Shown: one piece after another, positions 52,432 to 63,353 of the stretch
Layout: each line of letters begins with the position of its first letter
How positions within the stretch are numbered: the first letter of the stretch is position 1
From: Acidovorax kalamii
GTDB lineage: Bacteria > Pseudomonadota > Gammaproteobacteria > Burkholderiales > Burkholderiaceae_C
Reading direction: 5' to 3'
NCBI RefSeq assembly: GCF_002245625.1
Contig: NZ_NOIG01000006.1
Location: 124,001 to 188,000, forward strand
Length of the DNA: 64,000 nucleotides
Notes under the pieces: generated by a model
Databases searched by the model: none
What the model was told of the DNA's origin: nothing
Seen by the model: the letters and a program-made list of their open reading frames with translations, nothing else
Position numbers and translations under genes: made by a program

Positions 52432-52917
52432 ATGGGTCTTTTCAGTTTCATCAAGGAAGCCGGTGAAAAGCTGTTTGGCGGCAAGGACGCGCAGGCTGCC
52501 ACCGCCGCCGCCCCCACGCAGGATGAGCTCAACACCAAGGCCGGCAAGGCCATCGAGACCTACATCGCCGCCCAGAACCTGGGCGCCAGCAACGTGCAGG
52601 TGGCCTTCCAGGGCCCCGAAGGCAAGGTCACAGTCAAAGGCGCAGCCCCCACGCAAGCCGCCAAGGAAAAGATCACCCTGTGCTGCGGCAACGTGGCCGG
52701 TGTGACCAGCGTCGAGAACCTGATGGAGGTCACCAACCCCGAGCCCGAAGCCCAGTACCACGACGTGGTGCGCGGCGACACGCTCAGCGCGATCGCCAAG
52801 AAGTTCTATGGCGATGCCAACAAGTACCCCGTGATCTTCGAGGCCAACAAGCCCATGCTGAGCCACCCCGACAAGATCTACCCCGGCCAGAAGCTGCGCA
52901 TCCCTGCACTGAAGTAA
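52432..52917 (+). CDS. kbp: BON-LysM protein, potassium-binding Kbp/YgaU-like
   Basis: A 161-residue protein with N-terminal amphipathic FSFIKEAGEKLFGG, a BON domain (about 28-92, TYIAAQNLGASNVQVAFQG and NVAGVTSVENLMEV) and a LysM domain (about 105-160, YHDVVRGDTLSAIAKKFYG and YPGQKLRIPALK). E. coli YgaU/Kbp has the same architecture and binds potassium in the cytoplasm. A strong AGGAGG ribosome site precedes the ATG at 52432. No signal peptide is seen, in keeping with a cytoplasmic protein. It is followed by a repeat element and a 200-base gap. Confidence 0.9.
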   Translation: MGLFSFIKEAGEKLFGGKDAQAATAAAPTQDELNTKAGKAIETYIAAQNLGASNVQVAFQGPEGKVTVKGAAPTQAAKEKITLCCGNVAGVTSVENLMEVTNPEPEAQYHDVVRGDTLSAIAKKFYGDANKYPVIFEANKPMLSHPDKIYPGQKLRIPALK

Positions 52918-52918
52918 C

Positions 52919-52949
52919 CCCCCTGAGTCGCCTGCGGCGCCTTCCCCCC
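52919..52949. repeat. Intergenic palindromic repeat, copy 2
   Basis: CCCCCTGAG (52919-52927) and CCTTCCCCCC (52940-52949) flank a hairpin core, matching the arrangement at 51307-51334. It lies directly after the kbp stop and could serve as a transcript end. No coding frame in 52918-53118; a copy of a second, AT-rich repeat follows at 53067-53119. Confidence 0.55.
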
Positions 52950-53066
52950 AGGGGGACACACCCGGTGGCCCGGCAAAGCCGGTTCCACGGGTGCACCGGC
53001 GGGAGCGGGGGGGTATTTGACGCCCGAGTCCGCGCGCAGCGCGCGGCTCCCGCGAATTCAGGAAAA

Positions 53067-53119
53067 GTAGCTGCTACCGCTTGATAAACAGGCGCTAGCA
53101 GCTATTTTTTTAGGAGCAT
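53067..53119. repeat. Dispersed AT-rich short repeat, intergenic copy
   Basis: The most complete copy of the repeat also seen at 7511-7554: AGCTGCTACCGCTTGATA (53069-53086), then GGCGCTAGCAGCTA and a T7 run ending AGGAGC. GCTGCTA and TAGCAGC form a short inverted repeat. It lies at the 3' end of the rhodanese gene, with the T-run oriented so that it could assist termination of plus-strand transcripts. Confidence 0.65.
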
Positions 53120-53535
53120 CAACCCTGCTTCCACGGCAGGCCATGAAAGCGCCAGCCGCCCTTCTTGCCGCGCTGGCTTTGCGCATCCGCATCGCCCTCA
53201 AACCCCTCAAGAATGTTGTAGGCCGTGATGCCCAGCTCGGTGGCACGGCGCGCGGCGGCAATGGAGCGCACGCCGCTGCGGCACAGCAGCACGGCCCGCG
53301 CGCCCTCGGGTACGGCGGCGCGCATCTGGGCATCAAAGTCGGCGTTCATCGCCATGCCCGGCCATTGTTTCCAGGCCACGGCGGCGGCGCCAGGCACGTA
53401 GCCGACCCACTCGCGTTCGGCGTCGCTGCGCACGTCCACCAGCACGGCCTGCCCGGCCTGCACCCATTGCCAGGCCTGTTGGGGCGTCACGTCACCGGCG
53501 TAGCCGTCGGCGGGAGAAATCTTGGCTTCGGTCAT
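53119..53535 (-). CDS. Single-domain rhodanese-like sulfurtransferase
   Basis: A 138-residue rhodanese. DVTPQQAWQWVQAGQAVLVD begins the fold, VDVRSDAEREWVGYVPGA follows, and the catalytic cysteine is Cys85 in the active-site loop CRSGVRS. It lacks a signal peptide, so it acts in the cytoplasm. The ATG at 53535 is preferred to upstream ones. It lies 16 bases after the YgjP-like gene in the same direction. Sulfur donor and acceptor cannot be inferred. Confidence 0.88.
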   Translation of the reverse strand: MTEAKISPADGYAGDVTPQQAWQWVQAGQAVLVDVRSDAEREWVGYVPGAAAVAWKQWPGMAMNADFDAQMRAAVPEGARAVLLCRSGVRSIAAARRATELGITAYNILEGFEGDADAQSQRGKKGGWRFHGLPWKQG

Positions 53536-53551
53536 CGTCAAGGTCCTTCTT

Positions 53552-54508
53552 TCAGTCCCACAAAGGGGCGGGTTCGTCACGGAGATGGCTGCGTAGCTGC
53601 GCGTAGTCGGGCACCACGGTGGCCACGGTGTCCCAGAAGCGGGGGCTGTGGTCCATCACGCGCAGGTGGGCCAGTTCGTGCGCCACCACGTAGTCGATGA
53701 TGGCCGGGCGGTAGTGCAGCAGGCGCCAGTTCAGGCGGATGGAGCCGTCGGCCTTGGCGCTGCCCCAGCGGGTGTTGGCGCTGGACAGGCGCAGGCTGGC
53801 CCAGCGCACGCCCAAGAGCGGCGCAAAGTGGTCCAGTCGCTCTGTGAAGTGGCGGCGCGCGTCACGCATGAGCCAGGCCTGCACGGCGTCACGGATCTGC
53901 GCGGGGCTGGCGCTGTGGGGCAGGCCGATGTGCAGGCTGGGCTGATCCGTTGCAGTGACCAGCGCCCCGCCCTTGCCCGCAAAGCCGTGGCTCGGGTCCA
54001 GCACCACCGTCAAAGGCTCGCCCAGGTAGGGCAGCACGGCACCATGCGCCCACACGATGCGGCCGCCCTCCATGCGCTGCTGGCGCTCGCGCGCCTCGCC
54101 CAGCTTGCGCAGGATCCAGTCGGATTTTTCGCGCAGCGCAGAATCCACCGCGCCCAGCGTGACCCAGCTCGGTGCCCGCACCGACAGGCCGTCGGGCCCC
54201 ACCGAGAAGCCGATGCTGCGGCGCCGCGCGCGCTGCAGCGCGTAGGCCACCACGGCATGGCCCAGCAGCACCTCGCGGTTGGCCTGGGGATGGCGAAACT
54301 CGGCGGGGGACAGCAGAGAGGGCAGCGGCACGGCGGGCGCTGCAGGGCGGCTTACTATCGTTTTAGGAGGCACCAACGCTTGCCCATCGGGCGCAGAGGG
54401 CATTTTTTGTTTGGTATCGGGCACCCCGGCCGCCGGTGCCACGGGTGCAGGTGCCGCAGCGGCCGGCGGGTCAAACAAGTCCAGCGCCAGTTGCACAAGC
54501 CGCTGCAT
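53552..54508 (-). CDS. YgjP-like metallopeptidase (M48/SprT-like, DUF45)
   Basis: A 318-residue protein. The N-terminal 90 residues are Pro/Ala-rich and variable, and are followed by the YgjP/DUF45 domain (about 90-318). The zinc motif VVAHELAHLRVMDHSPRFW has two histidines and a catalytic glutamate near residue 278. RWGSAKADGSIRLNWRLLHY precedes it, as is typical. It could be a metal-dependent hydrolase; the family substrate is poorly known. KTIVSRPAAP in the variable part is encoded by a repeat-like segment at 54351-54374. Start: ATG at 54508, with a GTG at 54511 also possible. Confidence 0.88.
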   Translation of the reverse strand: MQRLVQLALDLFDPPAAAAPAPVAPAAGVPDTKQKMPSAPDGQALVPPKTIVSRPAAPAVPLPSLLSPAEFRHPQANREVLLGHAVVAYALQRARRRSIGFSVGPDGLSVRAPSWVTLGAVDSALREKSDWILRKLGEARERQQRMEGGRIVWAHGAVLPYLGEPLTVVLDPSHGFAGKGGALVTATDQPSLHIGLPHSASPAQIRDAVQAWLMRDARRHFTERLDHFAPLLGVRWASLRLSSANTRWGSAKADGSIRLNWRLLHYRPAIIDYVVAHELAHLRVMDHSPRFWDTVATVVPDYAQLRSHLRDEPAPLWD

Positions 54509-54518
54509 CACGATGGGC

Positions 54519-55304
54519 TTATTTCCCGCTTTGGGTGGTTGTGTCGGCCGCAGGGGCAGCGGGGGCTTGCGGGTAGGCCCCGGGGTCCAGGCGGCGCATC
54601 TCGGCCTCGATCCAGGCTTCGACCTCGCGCATCAGCTCATCGGGCTCGCGCCCCACGCTGGAGATGGGTTGGCCGATCGACACGTCCACCACGCCGGGGC
54701 GCTTGATGAAGGCCTTGCGCGGCCACACCTTGGCCGAGGTCACGGCAATCGGAATCACGGGCGCACCCGTGTCGATGGCCAGGCGCGTACCGCCGGTCTT
54801 GTACTGGCCCTTTTGCCCGCGCGCGATGCGCGTGCCTTCGGGGAACATGATGATCCAGATGCCCTTGGCCAGCAGGTCCTTGCCCTGCTGCACCACCTTG
54901 TTGAAGGCCTGGGTGCGCTGGCTGCGGTCGATGTGGATCATGTCCAAGCGCCCGATGGCCCAGCCGAAGAAGGGCACGTAAAGCAGCTCCTTCTTGAACA
55001 CGTAGGCCAGGGGGTGCGGCATGATCGTGGGCATCAGAAACGTCTCGAACGTGGACTGGTGCTTGACCAGCAGCACCGCACCTGCGTTGTCGCCCTGCGG
55101 CAGATGCTCCATGCCGGAGATCTCCACCCGGATGCCCAGGATGGTCCGCGCACCGCTGATGCACAGCGAAAGCCAGGCCCGCGCGATGCGGTACAGCGGC
55201 AGGCCGCGCACCCCCAGCAATGTGCCCAGCATGATGGTCAGGGCGTAAGGCACCACGGTGATGCCCATCCAGAGAAGGTGAATGACAGAACGGAGAAAGG
55301 CCAT
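54519..55304 (-). CDS. plsC: 1-acyl-sn-glycerol-3-phosphate acyltransferase
   Basis: A 261-residue membrane-associated acyltransferase that makes phosphatidic acid. The N-terminal hydrophobic segments (MAFLRSVIHLLWMGITVVPY) are followed by the HX4D-type motif, here as HQSTFE (His82, Glu87, with glutamate in place of the usual aspartate). The second motif is FPEGTRIARGQKG (near 148). VIPIAVTSAKVWPR follows. The lysophosphatidate acceptor is the usual family assignment. It lies 66 bases after gmhB; the gap holds a diverged short repeat. Confidence 0.88.
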   Translation of the reverse strand: MAFLRSVIHLLWMGITVVPYALTIMLGTLLGVRGLPLYRIARAWLSLCISGARTILGIRVEISGMEHLPQGDNAGAVLLVKHQSTFETFLMPTIMPHPLAYVFKKELLYVPFFGWAIGRLDMIHIDRSQRTQAFNKVVQQGKDLLAKGIWIIMFPEGTRIARGQKGQYKTGGTRLAIDTGAPVIPIAVTSAKVWPRKAFIKRPGVVDVSIGQPISSVGREPDELMREVEAWIEAEMRRLDPGAYPQAPAAPAADTTTQSGK

Positions 55305-55320
55305 TTTTTGATGGGTTTTA

Positions 55321-55376
55321 GGCCGCTACCGCCTGTCAATCAAGCGATTACAGCTATTGAATTGATAGTATCAGGA
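55321..55376. repeat. Dispersed AT-rich short repeat, diverged copy
   Basis: GCTACCGC (55325-55332) and CAGCTATT (55351-55358) match corresponding blocks of the copy at 53067-53119, with about 70% agreement across the alignable part. It fills the gap between gmhB and plsC. Confidence 0.5.
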
Positions 55377-55982
55377 GACCAGCCCACCCACCGCAGGCAA
55401 GGGCATTGCCGCCAGCGGTGGCGCCGTGGCGGGCACTGCAGGCAACAGCTGGTCCACAAAATCGCCCAGGCTGGCATGCACGCGCAGGCCCGGTGGCAGC
55501 CCTGCAGGCAGCGGCCCCATCGGGTGCACCTGCGCCGACTGCCCCGTGCATACCAGGTGCAACTGCGCACCCAGCGCAGCCCCGGCCTGCAGGTGCGCGG
55601 CGCAGCTGCCCACTACCTGCACGTCGTGGCGCTCCACCCCGTAGCGGTCGCTGATCTGCTCCAGCAGGCCGGGAGCGGGTTTGCGGCAGGCGCATTCCTC
55701 GTCGGCCGCATGGGGACAGTAAAAAACAGCGTCGATGCGCCCACCCACGGCCGCCACCTGGCGGTGCATTTTGGCGTGGATGGCATTGAGCGCCACCACA
55801 TCAAACAGCCCGCGCCCCAGCCCCGGCTGATTCGTGGCCACCACCACATGCCAGCCCGCGTGGTTGAGCCGCGCAATCGCTTCGAGCGCGCCGGGCACGG
55901 CGGTCCACTCGTCGGCCGAGGTGATGAAGTCCTCCCCCAGCGGGTTGAGGGTGCCGTCGCGGTCCAGGATGACGAGTTTCAT
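55371..55982 (-). CDS. gmhB: D-glycero-beta-D-manno-heptose 1,7-bisphosphate 7-phosphatase
   Basis: A 203-residue HAD-superfamily phosphatase in the heptose branch of LPS core synthesis. The HAD motif I is LDRDGTLN (Asp7, Asp9). VVVATNQPGLGRGLF is the motif II region. CPHAADEECACRKPAPG supplies the zinc-binding Cys-X-His...Cys-X-Cys loop and motif III lysine, which is diagnostic of GmhB. DVQVVGSCAAHLQAG replaces the usual GD(S)-DxxA motif IV, so the second acidic site is changed. The C-terminal 40 residues are longer and hydrophobic. It precedes plsC and follows glyS in the same direction. Confidence 0.85.
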   Translation of the reverse strand: MKLVILDRDGTLNPLGEDFITSADEWTAVPGALEAIARLNHAGWHVVVATNQPGLGRGLFDVVALNAIHAKMHRQVAAVGGRIDAVFYCPHAADEECACRKPAPGLLEQISDRYGVERHDVQVVGSCAAHLQAGAALGAQLHLVCTGQSAQVHPMGPLPAGLPPGLRVHASLGDFVDQLLPAVPATAPPLAAMPLPAVGGLVS

Positions 55983-56031
55983 AGGAGGGGGTACCTTGTG
56001 GAAACAGACCGCCAGCCTATCAGCCCCGGGG

Positions 56032-58173
56032 TCACACCGCCAAGCGGGACAGGTCGGCCACGCGGTTCATCGCGTTGTGCAACATCTTGAGCAGGCCCAG
56101 GCGGTTCATGCGCACGTCCAGTTGCTCGGCGTTGACCATTACATCGTCAAAGAACGCATCCACCGGCGCGCGCAGCACGGCCAGTGTCTGCAGGCTGGCG
56201 GTGTAGTCGCCCGCGTCGAACTGCGCATTGGCCTCGGGCACAAAGCGCTGCAGGGCGGCGAACAGGTCCTGCTCGGCCTTTTCCTGCAGCAGCTCGGGGT
56301 TGACGTGGGCGTCCACGGGGCCTTCGACCTCGGCTTTTTTCAGGATATTGCCGACGCGTTTGTTGGCTGCGGCCAGTGCAGGCGCTTCGGGCAGCGACGC
56401 AAAGGCGCGCACAGCCGCCAGCTGCTTCTCGACCAGGGCCAGGCGCTGCGGGCGCAGGGCCAGCACGGCGTCCACTTCTTGCGCGCTGTAGCCTTGCTCG
56501 CGCAGACTGCCAGCGAGGCGGTCATAGATGAATTCAGCCAGGGCTGCCGAGGCGTCGGTGATCTTGTCGCCAAAGGCGGGCACGGCACCGGCCAGCAGTG
56601 CCGTCAGATCCAGCGGCAGGTCTTTCTCGACCAGCATGCGGATCACGCCCAGCGCATGGCGGCGCAGCGCGAATGGGTCGCGGTCGCCGGTGGGCAGGTT
56701 GCCAATGCCGAACATGCCGACAAGGGTTTCCAGCTTGTCGGCCAGGGCCACCACGACGCCAGCGGTGTTGCGCGGCAGCGCGTCGCCCGCAAAGCGCGGC
56801 TTGTAGTGGTCTTCGATCGCGTGCGCCACGGTCTCGCCCAGGCCGTCGTTCAGGGCGTAGTAGCCGCCCATGATGCCCTGCAGCTCAGGAAACTCGCCCA
56901 CCATGTCGGTCACGAGATCGGTCTTGGCCAGTTGCGCGGCCAGATCGGCATCGGCCACCAGGGCGGCGTCGCCCAGTTGCGTGGCGATGGCCTTGGCAAT
57001 GGCGCGCACGCGCTCCACGCGCTCGCCCTGCGTGCCCAGCTTGTTGTGGTACACGACCTTGCCCAGACCATCGACGCGCGACGCCAGGGTCTTCTTGCGG
57101 TCTTGATCAAAGAAGAACTTGGCATCGGCAAGGCGCGGGCGCACCACGCGCTCGTTGCCGCCGGTGACAAAGCTGGTGTCTTCGGGGCTGATGTTGCTGA
57201 CCACGAGGAACTTGTTGGTCAGCTTGCCTGCGGCGTCCAGCAGCGGGAAGTACTTCTGGTTGGCCTTCATCGTGAGGATGAGACACTCTTGCGGCACGCC
57301 CAGGAACTGCTCTTCAAACTGGCAGATGACCACGTTGGGGCGCTCGACCAGCGCGGTCACTTCGTCCAGCAGGGCATCGTCTTCGATGGGGCGGGCGCCA
57401 TTGCCCACCTTGGCGGCAGCAGCAGCGAGCTGGCGGGCGATCTCGGCCTTGCGCTCGGCAAAGCTGGCGATCACGGCACCGTCCTTCTTCAGCGTGGCGG
57501 CGTAGCTGTCGGCATCGGCCAGCACCACGGGCGACACGGCGGCTTCAAAACGGTGGCCGGTGGTGCTGTTGCCCGCCGTGAGACCCAGCGCCTTGACGGG
57601 CACCACGGTGCTGCCATGCAGTGCCACCAGGCCGTGCGCTGGGCGCACAAAGTTCACGCTGGTCCAGCCGGGCAGCTCGCAGTCCGTTTCGAGCTGGTAG
57701 CTCATGACCTTGGGGATGGGCAGCTTGGCAATGGCTTCATCCAGCGCCTTTTGCAGGCCCGCCGCCAATGTGGCACCGGGTACCACGCTGTCGTAGAACA
57801 GGGCTTCGGCCTTGCCGTCCTGCGCGCGCTTGAGCGCGGCCACTGCGGCTGCGGGGTCGGACACGTCCGCACCCAGCGCCTGCAGCTTTTTCAGTAGCGC
57901 GGGCGTGGCGTTGCCGTCCTTGTCCAAGCCCACGGTCACGGGCATCAGCTTTTGCTGCACGGCCTTGTCGGCGGCCTTGTCGGCCACGGCCGTCACATGC
58001 GCAGCCAGGCGGCGGGGCGATGCAAAAGGGGTGACCACCGAAGCGGCTGTGGCCAGGCCCTGGGCCTTGAGCTGGTCGCCCAGCACGGTGGCAAAGGCAT
58101 CGCCCAGCTTCTGCAGCGCCTTGGGAGGCAGCTCTTCGACAAACAGTTCAACGAGGAGGTTTTGGGTTGTCAT
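56032..58173 (-). CDS. glyS: Glycyl-tRNA synthetase beta subunit
   Basis: A 713-residue beta subunit of the alpha2-beta2 glycyl-tRNA synthetase. The N-terminus LLVELFVEELPPKALQKLG is diagnostic, followed by LETDCELPGWTSVNFVRPAH-type segments and the HD-like region. The C-terminus FFDDVMVNAEQLDVRMNRL is the anticodon-binding end. Start: ATG at 58173, with an ATG at 58179 two codons upstream also possible. It lies 11 bases after glyQ. Highly conserved housekeeping gene. Confidence 0.97.
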   Translation of the reverse strand: MTTQNLLVELFVEELPPKALQKLGDAFATVLGDQLKAQGLATAASVVTPFASPRRLAAHVTAVADKAADKAVQQKLMPVTVGLDKDGNATPALLKKLQALGADVSDPAAAVAALKRAQDGKAEALFYDSVVPGATLAAGLQKALDEAIAKLPIPKVMSYQLETDCELPGWTSVNFVRPAHGLVALHGSTVVPVKALGLTAGNSTTGHRFEAAVSPVVLADADSYAATLKKDGAVIASFAERKAEIARQLAAAAAKVGNGARPIEDDALLDEVTALVERPNVVICQFEEQFLGVPQECLILTMKANQKYFPLLDAAGKLTNKFLVVSNISPEDTSFVTGGNERVVRPRLADAKFFFDQDRKKTLASRVDGLGKVVYHNKLGTQGERVERVRAIAKAIATQLGDAALVADADLAAQLAKTDLVTDMVGEFPELQGIMGGYYALNDGLGETVAHAIEDHYKPRFAGDALPRNTAGVVVALADKLETLVGMFGIGNLPTGDRDPFALRRHALGVIRMLVEKDLPLDLTALLAGAVPAFGDKITDASAALAEFIYDRLAGSLREQGYSAQEVDAVLALRPQRLALVEKQLAAVRAFASLPEAPALAAANKRVGNILKKAEVEGPVDAHVNPELLQEKAEQDLFAALQRFVPEANAQFDAGDYTASLQTLAVLRAPVDAFFDDVMVNAEQLDVRMNRLGLLKMLHNAMNRVADLSRLAV

Positions 58174-58184
58174 CGTCATTTCTC

Positions 58185-59090
<906 letters not shown>

Positions 59091-59243
59091 GAGGTTCGGG
59101 GCACTGGCAGGGCCAGGGCCGGGCAATGAGGAAGGTGAAACAACAACGGGATCAAGCCGGTGCCCGGGCCCGCTGTCTCTCAAGAAGAAACGGCGTTGTG
59201 CCAGGGCGAAACCAGTGATTTTACGGCGCCCCGCCAAGAACAA

Positions 59244-59272
59244 AGGCCGGGGCCCTTGTGGAGCCCCGGCCT
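59244..59272 (-). terminator. Hairpin after the asparaginase gene
   Basis: A perfect 10-bp stem, AGGCCGGGGC (59244-59253) / GCCCCGGCCT (59263-59272), with a 9-base loop. It lies 60 bases downstream of the minus-strand asparaginase stop, and a T-containing stretch follows on that strand. The rest of 59091-59331 shows no gene. Confidence 0.65.
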
Positions 59273-59331
59273 CGGCAACCGGTATCGCGTGCAGTGCGCT
59301 CTGGCGAGCGGTTGGTGCGCAGTTCGGGAGA

Positions 59332-60435
<1,104 letters not shown>

Positions 60436-60561
60436 TCATTCTCCGGGCGCTGCGGGGTAGTGCGGCGCCCTGCTGCCGTCCGCCCCGGTGCGCGGGTGTC
60501 GGACGGTGCGGCATCCTATGAGAAATCCACACACAGCCAAGTGGAATAATTGCCGCCACCC

Positions 60562-60578
60562 TGTGAATTGAATTCACA
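60562..60578. promoter_or_regulatory. LysR-type operator between ansB and lysR
   Basis: A perfect 17-base palindrome, TGTGAATTGAATTCACA, contains the LysR-type T-N11-A core (T at 60564, A at 60576). It lies 21 bases upstream of the LysR start and 141 bases upstream of the divergent asparaginase start, the expected place for an autoregulatory and co-regulatory binding site. Confidence 0.75.
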
Positions 60579-60599
60579 CCCCTTCTTCCCGGAATTCCC

Positions 60600-61508
60600 A
60601 TGAACCTGCGCCAGCTCGAAGTGTTCCAGGCCGTTTTGCAGACCGGCAGCATGAGCGCGGCAGGCCGTCTGCTGTGCATCACGCCCTCGGCCGTGAGCAA
60701 GGCCGTGGCCCACACGGAGCTGCAGCTGGGCTACCGGCTGTTCAACCGCACGCCAGCGGGCCTGACGCCCACGCCCGAGGCGCAGGTGCTGGCCGTGGAA
60801 TCCGGCAGCATCCACCGCCAGCTGGATGCGCTGCAGCGCACGGCGCGCAACCTGGCGACCACCGAGCTGGGCGATGTGCGGCTGGCAGCCATCCCGTCCA
60901 TCACCCACGAATTTCTGCCCACGCTGCTGCATCGCCATGCGCAAAAGCACCCACAGGTGGGGGTGGAGGTGCGCACCATCCACCAGGACCAGATGACGCA
61001 GGCACTGCTCACGCGCAGCGTGGACTTTGGGCTGGGTTTCTTCGAGCATCCGCACCCGCAGGTGCATAGCGAGCTGCTGGTGAGCGGGCGCCTGTCGCTG
61101 GCCGTGGCCCGCACCCTGTGGGACCGCGCTCCACGTGCCGCCAGCACCGCTGCGCGCCTGGCGCAGGTGCCCGCCATCCGGCTGGTGGGCGACGACCCGA
61201 TGCGGCAATCCATCGACCACACGGCCGACCGCCTGGGCACACCGGGCGGGCCAGGCATCCAGGTGCAGACATCGCGCCTGGCGCTGGAACTGGTGCGGCT
61301 GGGCATGGGCTGGACGGTGGTGGACTTCCTCACCGCCATCCGCCTGGACCCGGCGCACATGGTGGCAGTGGAACTGCCCGACCTGCCGCCCATGTCGCTG
61401 TACAGCTACCACGCGGGCAACCACCCACCGGGTCTGCAGGCCACGCGCATGCTGGCCATGCTGCCTGCGCTGCTGCATGAGGCGCTGTCGCCCAGGCCGC
61501 GCAAGTAG
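60600..61508 (+). CDS. LysR-family transcriptional regulator
   Basis: A 302-residue LTTR. The winged HTH is at residues 1-60 (MNLRQLEVFQAVLQTGSMSA, LCITPSAVSKAVAHTELQLG). The periplasmic-binding-type effector domain covers about 90-295 (DVRLAAIPSITHEFLPTLLH). The ATG at 60600 gives the usual N-terminus. It is transcribed away from the asparaginase gene, and a palindrome at 60562-60578 is a candidate binding site. Control of asparaginase by an amino-acid-related signal is inferred. Confidence 0.92.
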   Translation: MNLRQLEVFQAVLQTGSMSAAGRLLCITPSAVSKAVAHTELQLGYRLFNRTPAGLTPTPEAQVLAVESGSIHRQLDALQRTARNLATTELGDVRLAAIPSITHEFLPTLLHRHAQKHPQVGVEVRTIHQDQMTQALLTRSVDFGLGFFEHPHPQVHSELLVSGRLSLAVARTLWDRAPRAASTAARLAQVPAIRLVGDDPMRQSIDHTADRLGTPGGPGIQVQTSRLALELVRLGMGWTVVDFLTAIRLDPAHMVAVELPDLPPMSLYSYHAGNHPPGLQATRMLAMLPALLHEALSPRPRK

Positions 61509-61582
61509 CCCCCGCAGCCACAAAAAAACCCGCCGCCGCAAACGCGGGGGCGGGTTGGGACGCAGCGGCAATGCCTACCGCG

Positions 61583-62812
61583 TCAGGCGCCCATCCAGCG
61601 GCGCAGCACCAGGCTGGCGTTGGTGCCGCCAAAGCCAAAGCTGTTGGACAGCACCGTGGTCAGCTGCGCGTCGCGCGTCTGCGTGACCAGGGGCATGTCG
61701 CCCAGGGCCGGATCGGGCGTTTCCACATTGGCCGATCCCGCGATGAAGCCCTGGTTCAGCATGATCATGCAGTAGATCGCCTCCTGCACCCCGGTCGCAC
61801 CCAGCGAGTGGCCGGTGAGCGATTTGGTGGACGAGAACGGCGGCACCTTGTCGCCGAACAGGGCCTTCATGGCGCGCACTTCCTGCATGTCACCCACCGG
61901 CGTGGAAGTGCCATGGGTGTTGATGTAGTCGATGGAGCCGTCCAGGCCTTCCATCGCCTGTTGCATGCACGCAATGGCGCCATCGCCCGACGGAGCCACC
62001 ATGTCTTCGCCATCACTGGTGGCACCAAAGCCCACCACCTCGGCCAGGATGGTGGCGCCGCGTGCCTGGGCATGCTCCAGGCTCTCCAACACCACCGCGC
62101 CACCGCCGCCTGCAATCACAAAACCATCACGGTTCGCGTCGTAGGCGCGCGAGGCTCTCCCGGGCGTTTCGTTGTATTTGCTGGACATCGCGCCCATGCC
62201 GTCAAACAGCAGCGACATGCCCCAGCTCAGCTCTTCACCGCCGCCCGCGAACATCACGTCCTGCACGCCCCAGGCGATCTGCTGCGCAGCTGCGCCGATG
62301 CAGTGCGCCGAGGTCGAGCAGGCCGAGGTGATGGAGTAGTTGATGCCCTTGACCTTGAAGTTGGTCGCCAGGCAGGCAGAAACCGTGGAGCTCATGCAGC
62401 GCGTGACCTGGTACGGCCCCACACGGCGGATGCCCTTTTCGCGCAGCGTGTCGGCCGCTTCGATCTGGTTGGCAGGCGAGCCACCGCCCGAGCCCATGAT
62501 GAGGCCGGTGCGCGGGTGGCTGACCTGCTCGGGCGTGAGACCGGCTTGCTGGATCGCGTCTTCGAGCGCGATCTGTGCATAGGCCGCCGCGTCGCCCATG
62601 AAGCGCAGCTGCTTGCGGTCGATGCGCGCTTCGATGTCGATCTCGGGCGCGCCGCCCACCTGGCTGCGCAGGCCCAGTTCCTTGAACTTTTCCACGGCCT
62701 TGATGCCACTGGTGCCCGCACGCAGCGAGGCCTCCACTGTGGCCAGGTCGTTACCGATGCACGAGACGATGCCCGCACCGGTGATGACTACACGCTTCTT
62801 GGTCGTCGTCAT
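61583..62812 (-). CDS. fabB: 3-oxoacyl-ACP synthase I (FabB)
   Basis: A 409-residue condensing enzyme of fatty-acid synthesis. The active-site cysteine is Cys165 in [10 protein letters not shown]. The catalytic histidines are in [11 protein letters not shown] (near 304) and [11 protein letters not shown] (near 336). [17 protein letters not shown] is a FabB-type segment. With FabA it makes unsaturated fatty acids. Its start overlaps the fabA stop by four bases (ATGA), so the two are translationally coupled. Confidence 0.96.
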   Translation of the reverse strand: MTTTKKRVVITGAGIVSCIGNDLATVEASLRAGTSGIKAVEKFKELGLRSQVGGAPEIDIEARIDRKQLRFMGDAAAYAQIALEDAIQQAGLTPEQVSHPRTGLIMGSGGGSPANQIEAADTLREKGIRRVGPYQVTRCMSSTVSACLATNFKVKGINYSITSACSTSAHCIGAAAQQIAWGVQDVMFAGGGEELSWGMSLLFDGMGAMSSKYNETPGRASRAYDANRDGFVIAGGGGAVVLESLEHAQARGATILAEVVGFGATSDGEDMVAPSGDGAIACMQQAMEGLDGSIDYINTHGTSTPVGDMQEVRAMKALFGDKVPPFSSTKSLTGHSLGATGVQEAIYCMIMLNQGFIAGSANVETPDPALGDMPLVTQTRDAQLTTVLSNSFGFGGTNASLVLRRWMGA

Positions 62813-63333
62813 GCTGCTACGTCCTTGTCGTCGCCCTCGCGCTTGAACAAACCTACGCGCAGGTCGTTGGCGACGTAAATTTCCTTGCCATCGGCCAGCA
62901 AGCGGGCGTCGCCAATGGCCATCACCAGCTTGCGCTTGATCACGCGCTTGATGTCGATTTCGTAGGTGACCAGCTTCACGTCCGGGCCCACTTCGCCGGT
63001 GAACTTGACCTCACCCGCGCCCAGGGCGCGGCCCCGGCCGGGCAGTTGCAGCCAGGTCAGGTAAAAACCGATGAGCTGCCACATGGCATCGAGCCCCAGG
63101 CAGCCGGGCATGACCGGGTCGCCCTGGAAATGGCAGGCAAAAAACCACAGGTCAGGCTTGACATCCAGTTCAGCGCGGATTTTTCCCAGCCCGTGCGCCC
63201 CCCCATCACTGTCGATGTGCGTGATGCGGTCAAACATCAGCATGGGTGGCAGCGGCAGACGCCCGCTGTCAGCGCCGAACAGCCGGCCTTCGCCCGAGGC
63301 GATCAGTTGTTCGTAGGAAAAGGAATCTGCCAT
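62809..63333 (-). CDS. fabA: 3-hydroxydecanoyl-ACP dehydratase/isomerase (FabA)
   Basis: A 174-residue hotdog dehydratase/isomerase that introduces the double bond at the C10 stage. The catalytic pair is His68 ([14 protein letters not shown]) and Asp82 ([12 protein letters not shown]). Length and the N-terminal [19 protein letters not shown] match FabA. It heads the fabA-fabB operon. A hairpin lies upstream (63354-63369). Confidence 0.96.
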   Translation of the reverse strand: MADSFSYEQLIASGEGRLFGADSGRLPLPPMLMFDRITHIDSDGGAHGLGKIRAELDVKPDLWFFACHFQGDPVMPGCLGLDAMWQLIGFYLTWLQLPGRGRALGAGEVKFTGEVGPDVKLVTYEIDIKRVIKRKLVMAIGDARLLADGKEIYVANDLRVGLFKREGDDKDVAA

Positions 63334-63353
63334 TTTCAGTCGTGCTCCAGAAC

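Noticed and set aside
56032-57897. Open plus-strand frame opposite glyS
   Set aside because: Shadow of glyS; no recognisable domain and no ribosome site.
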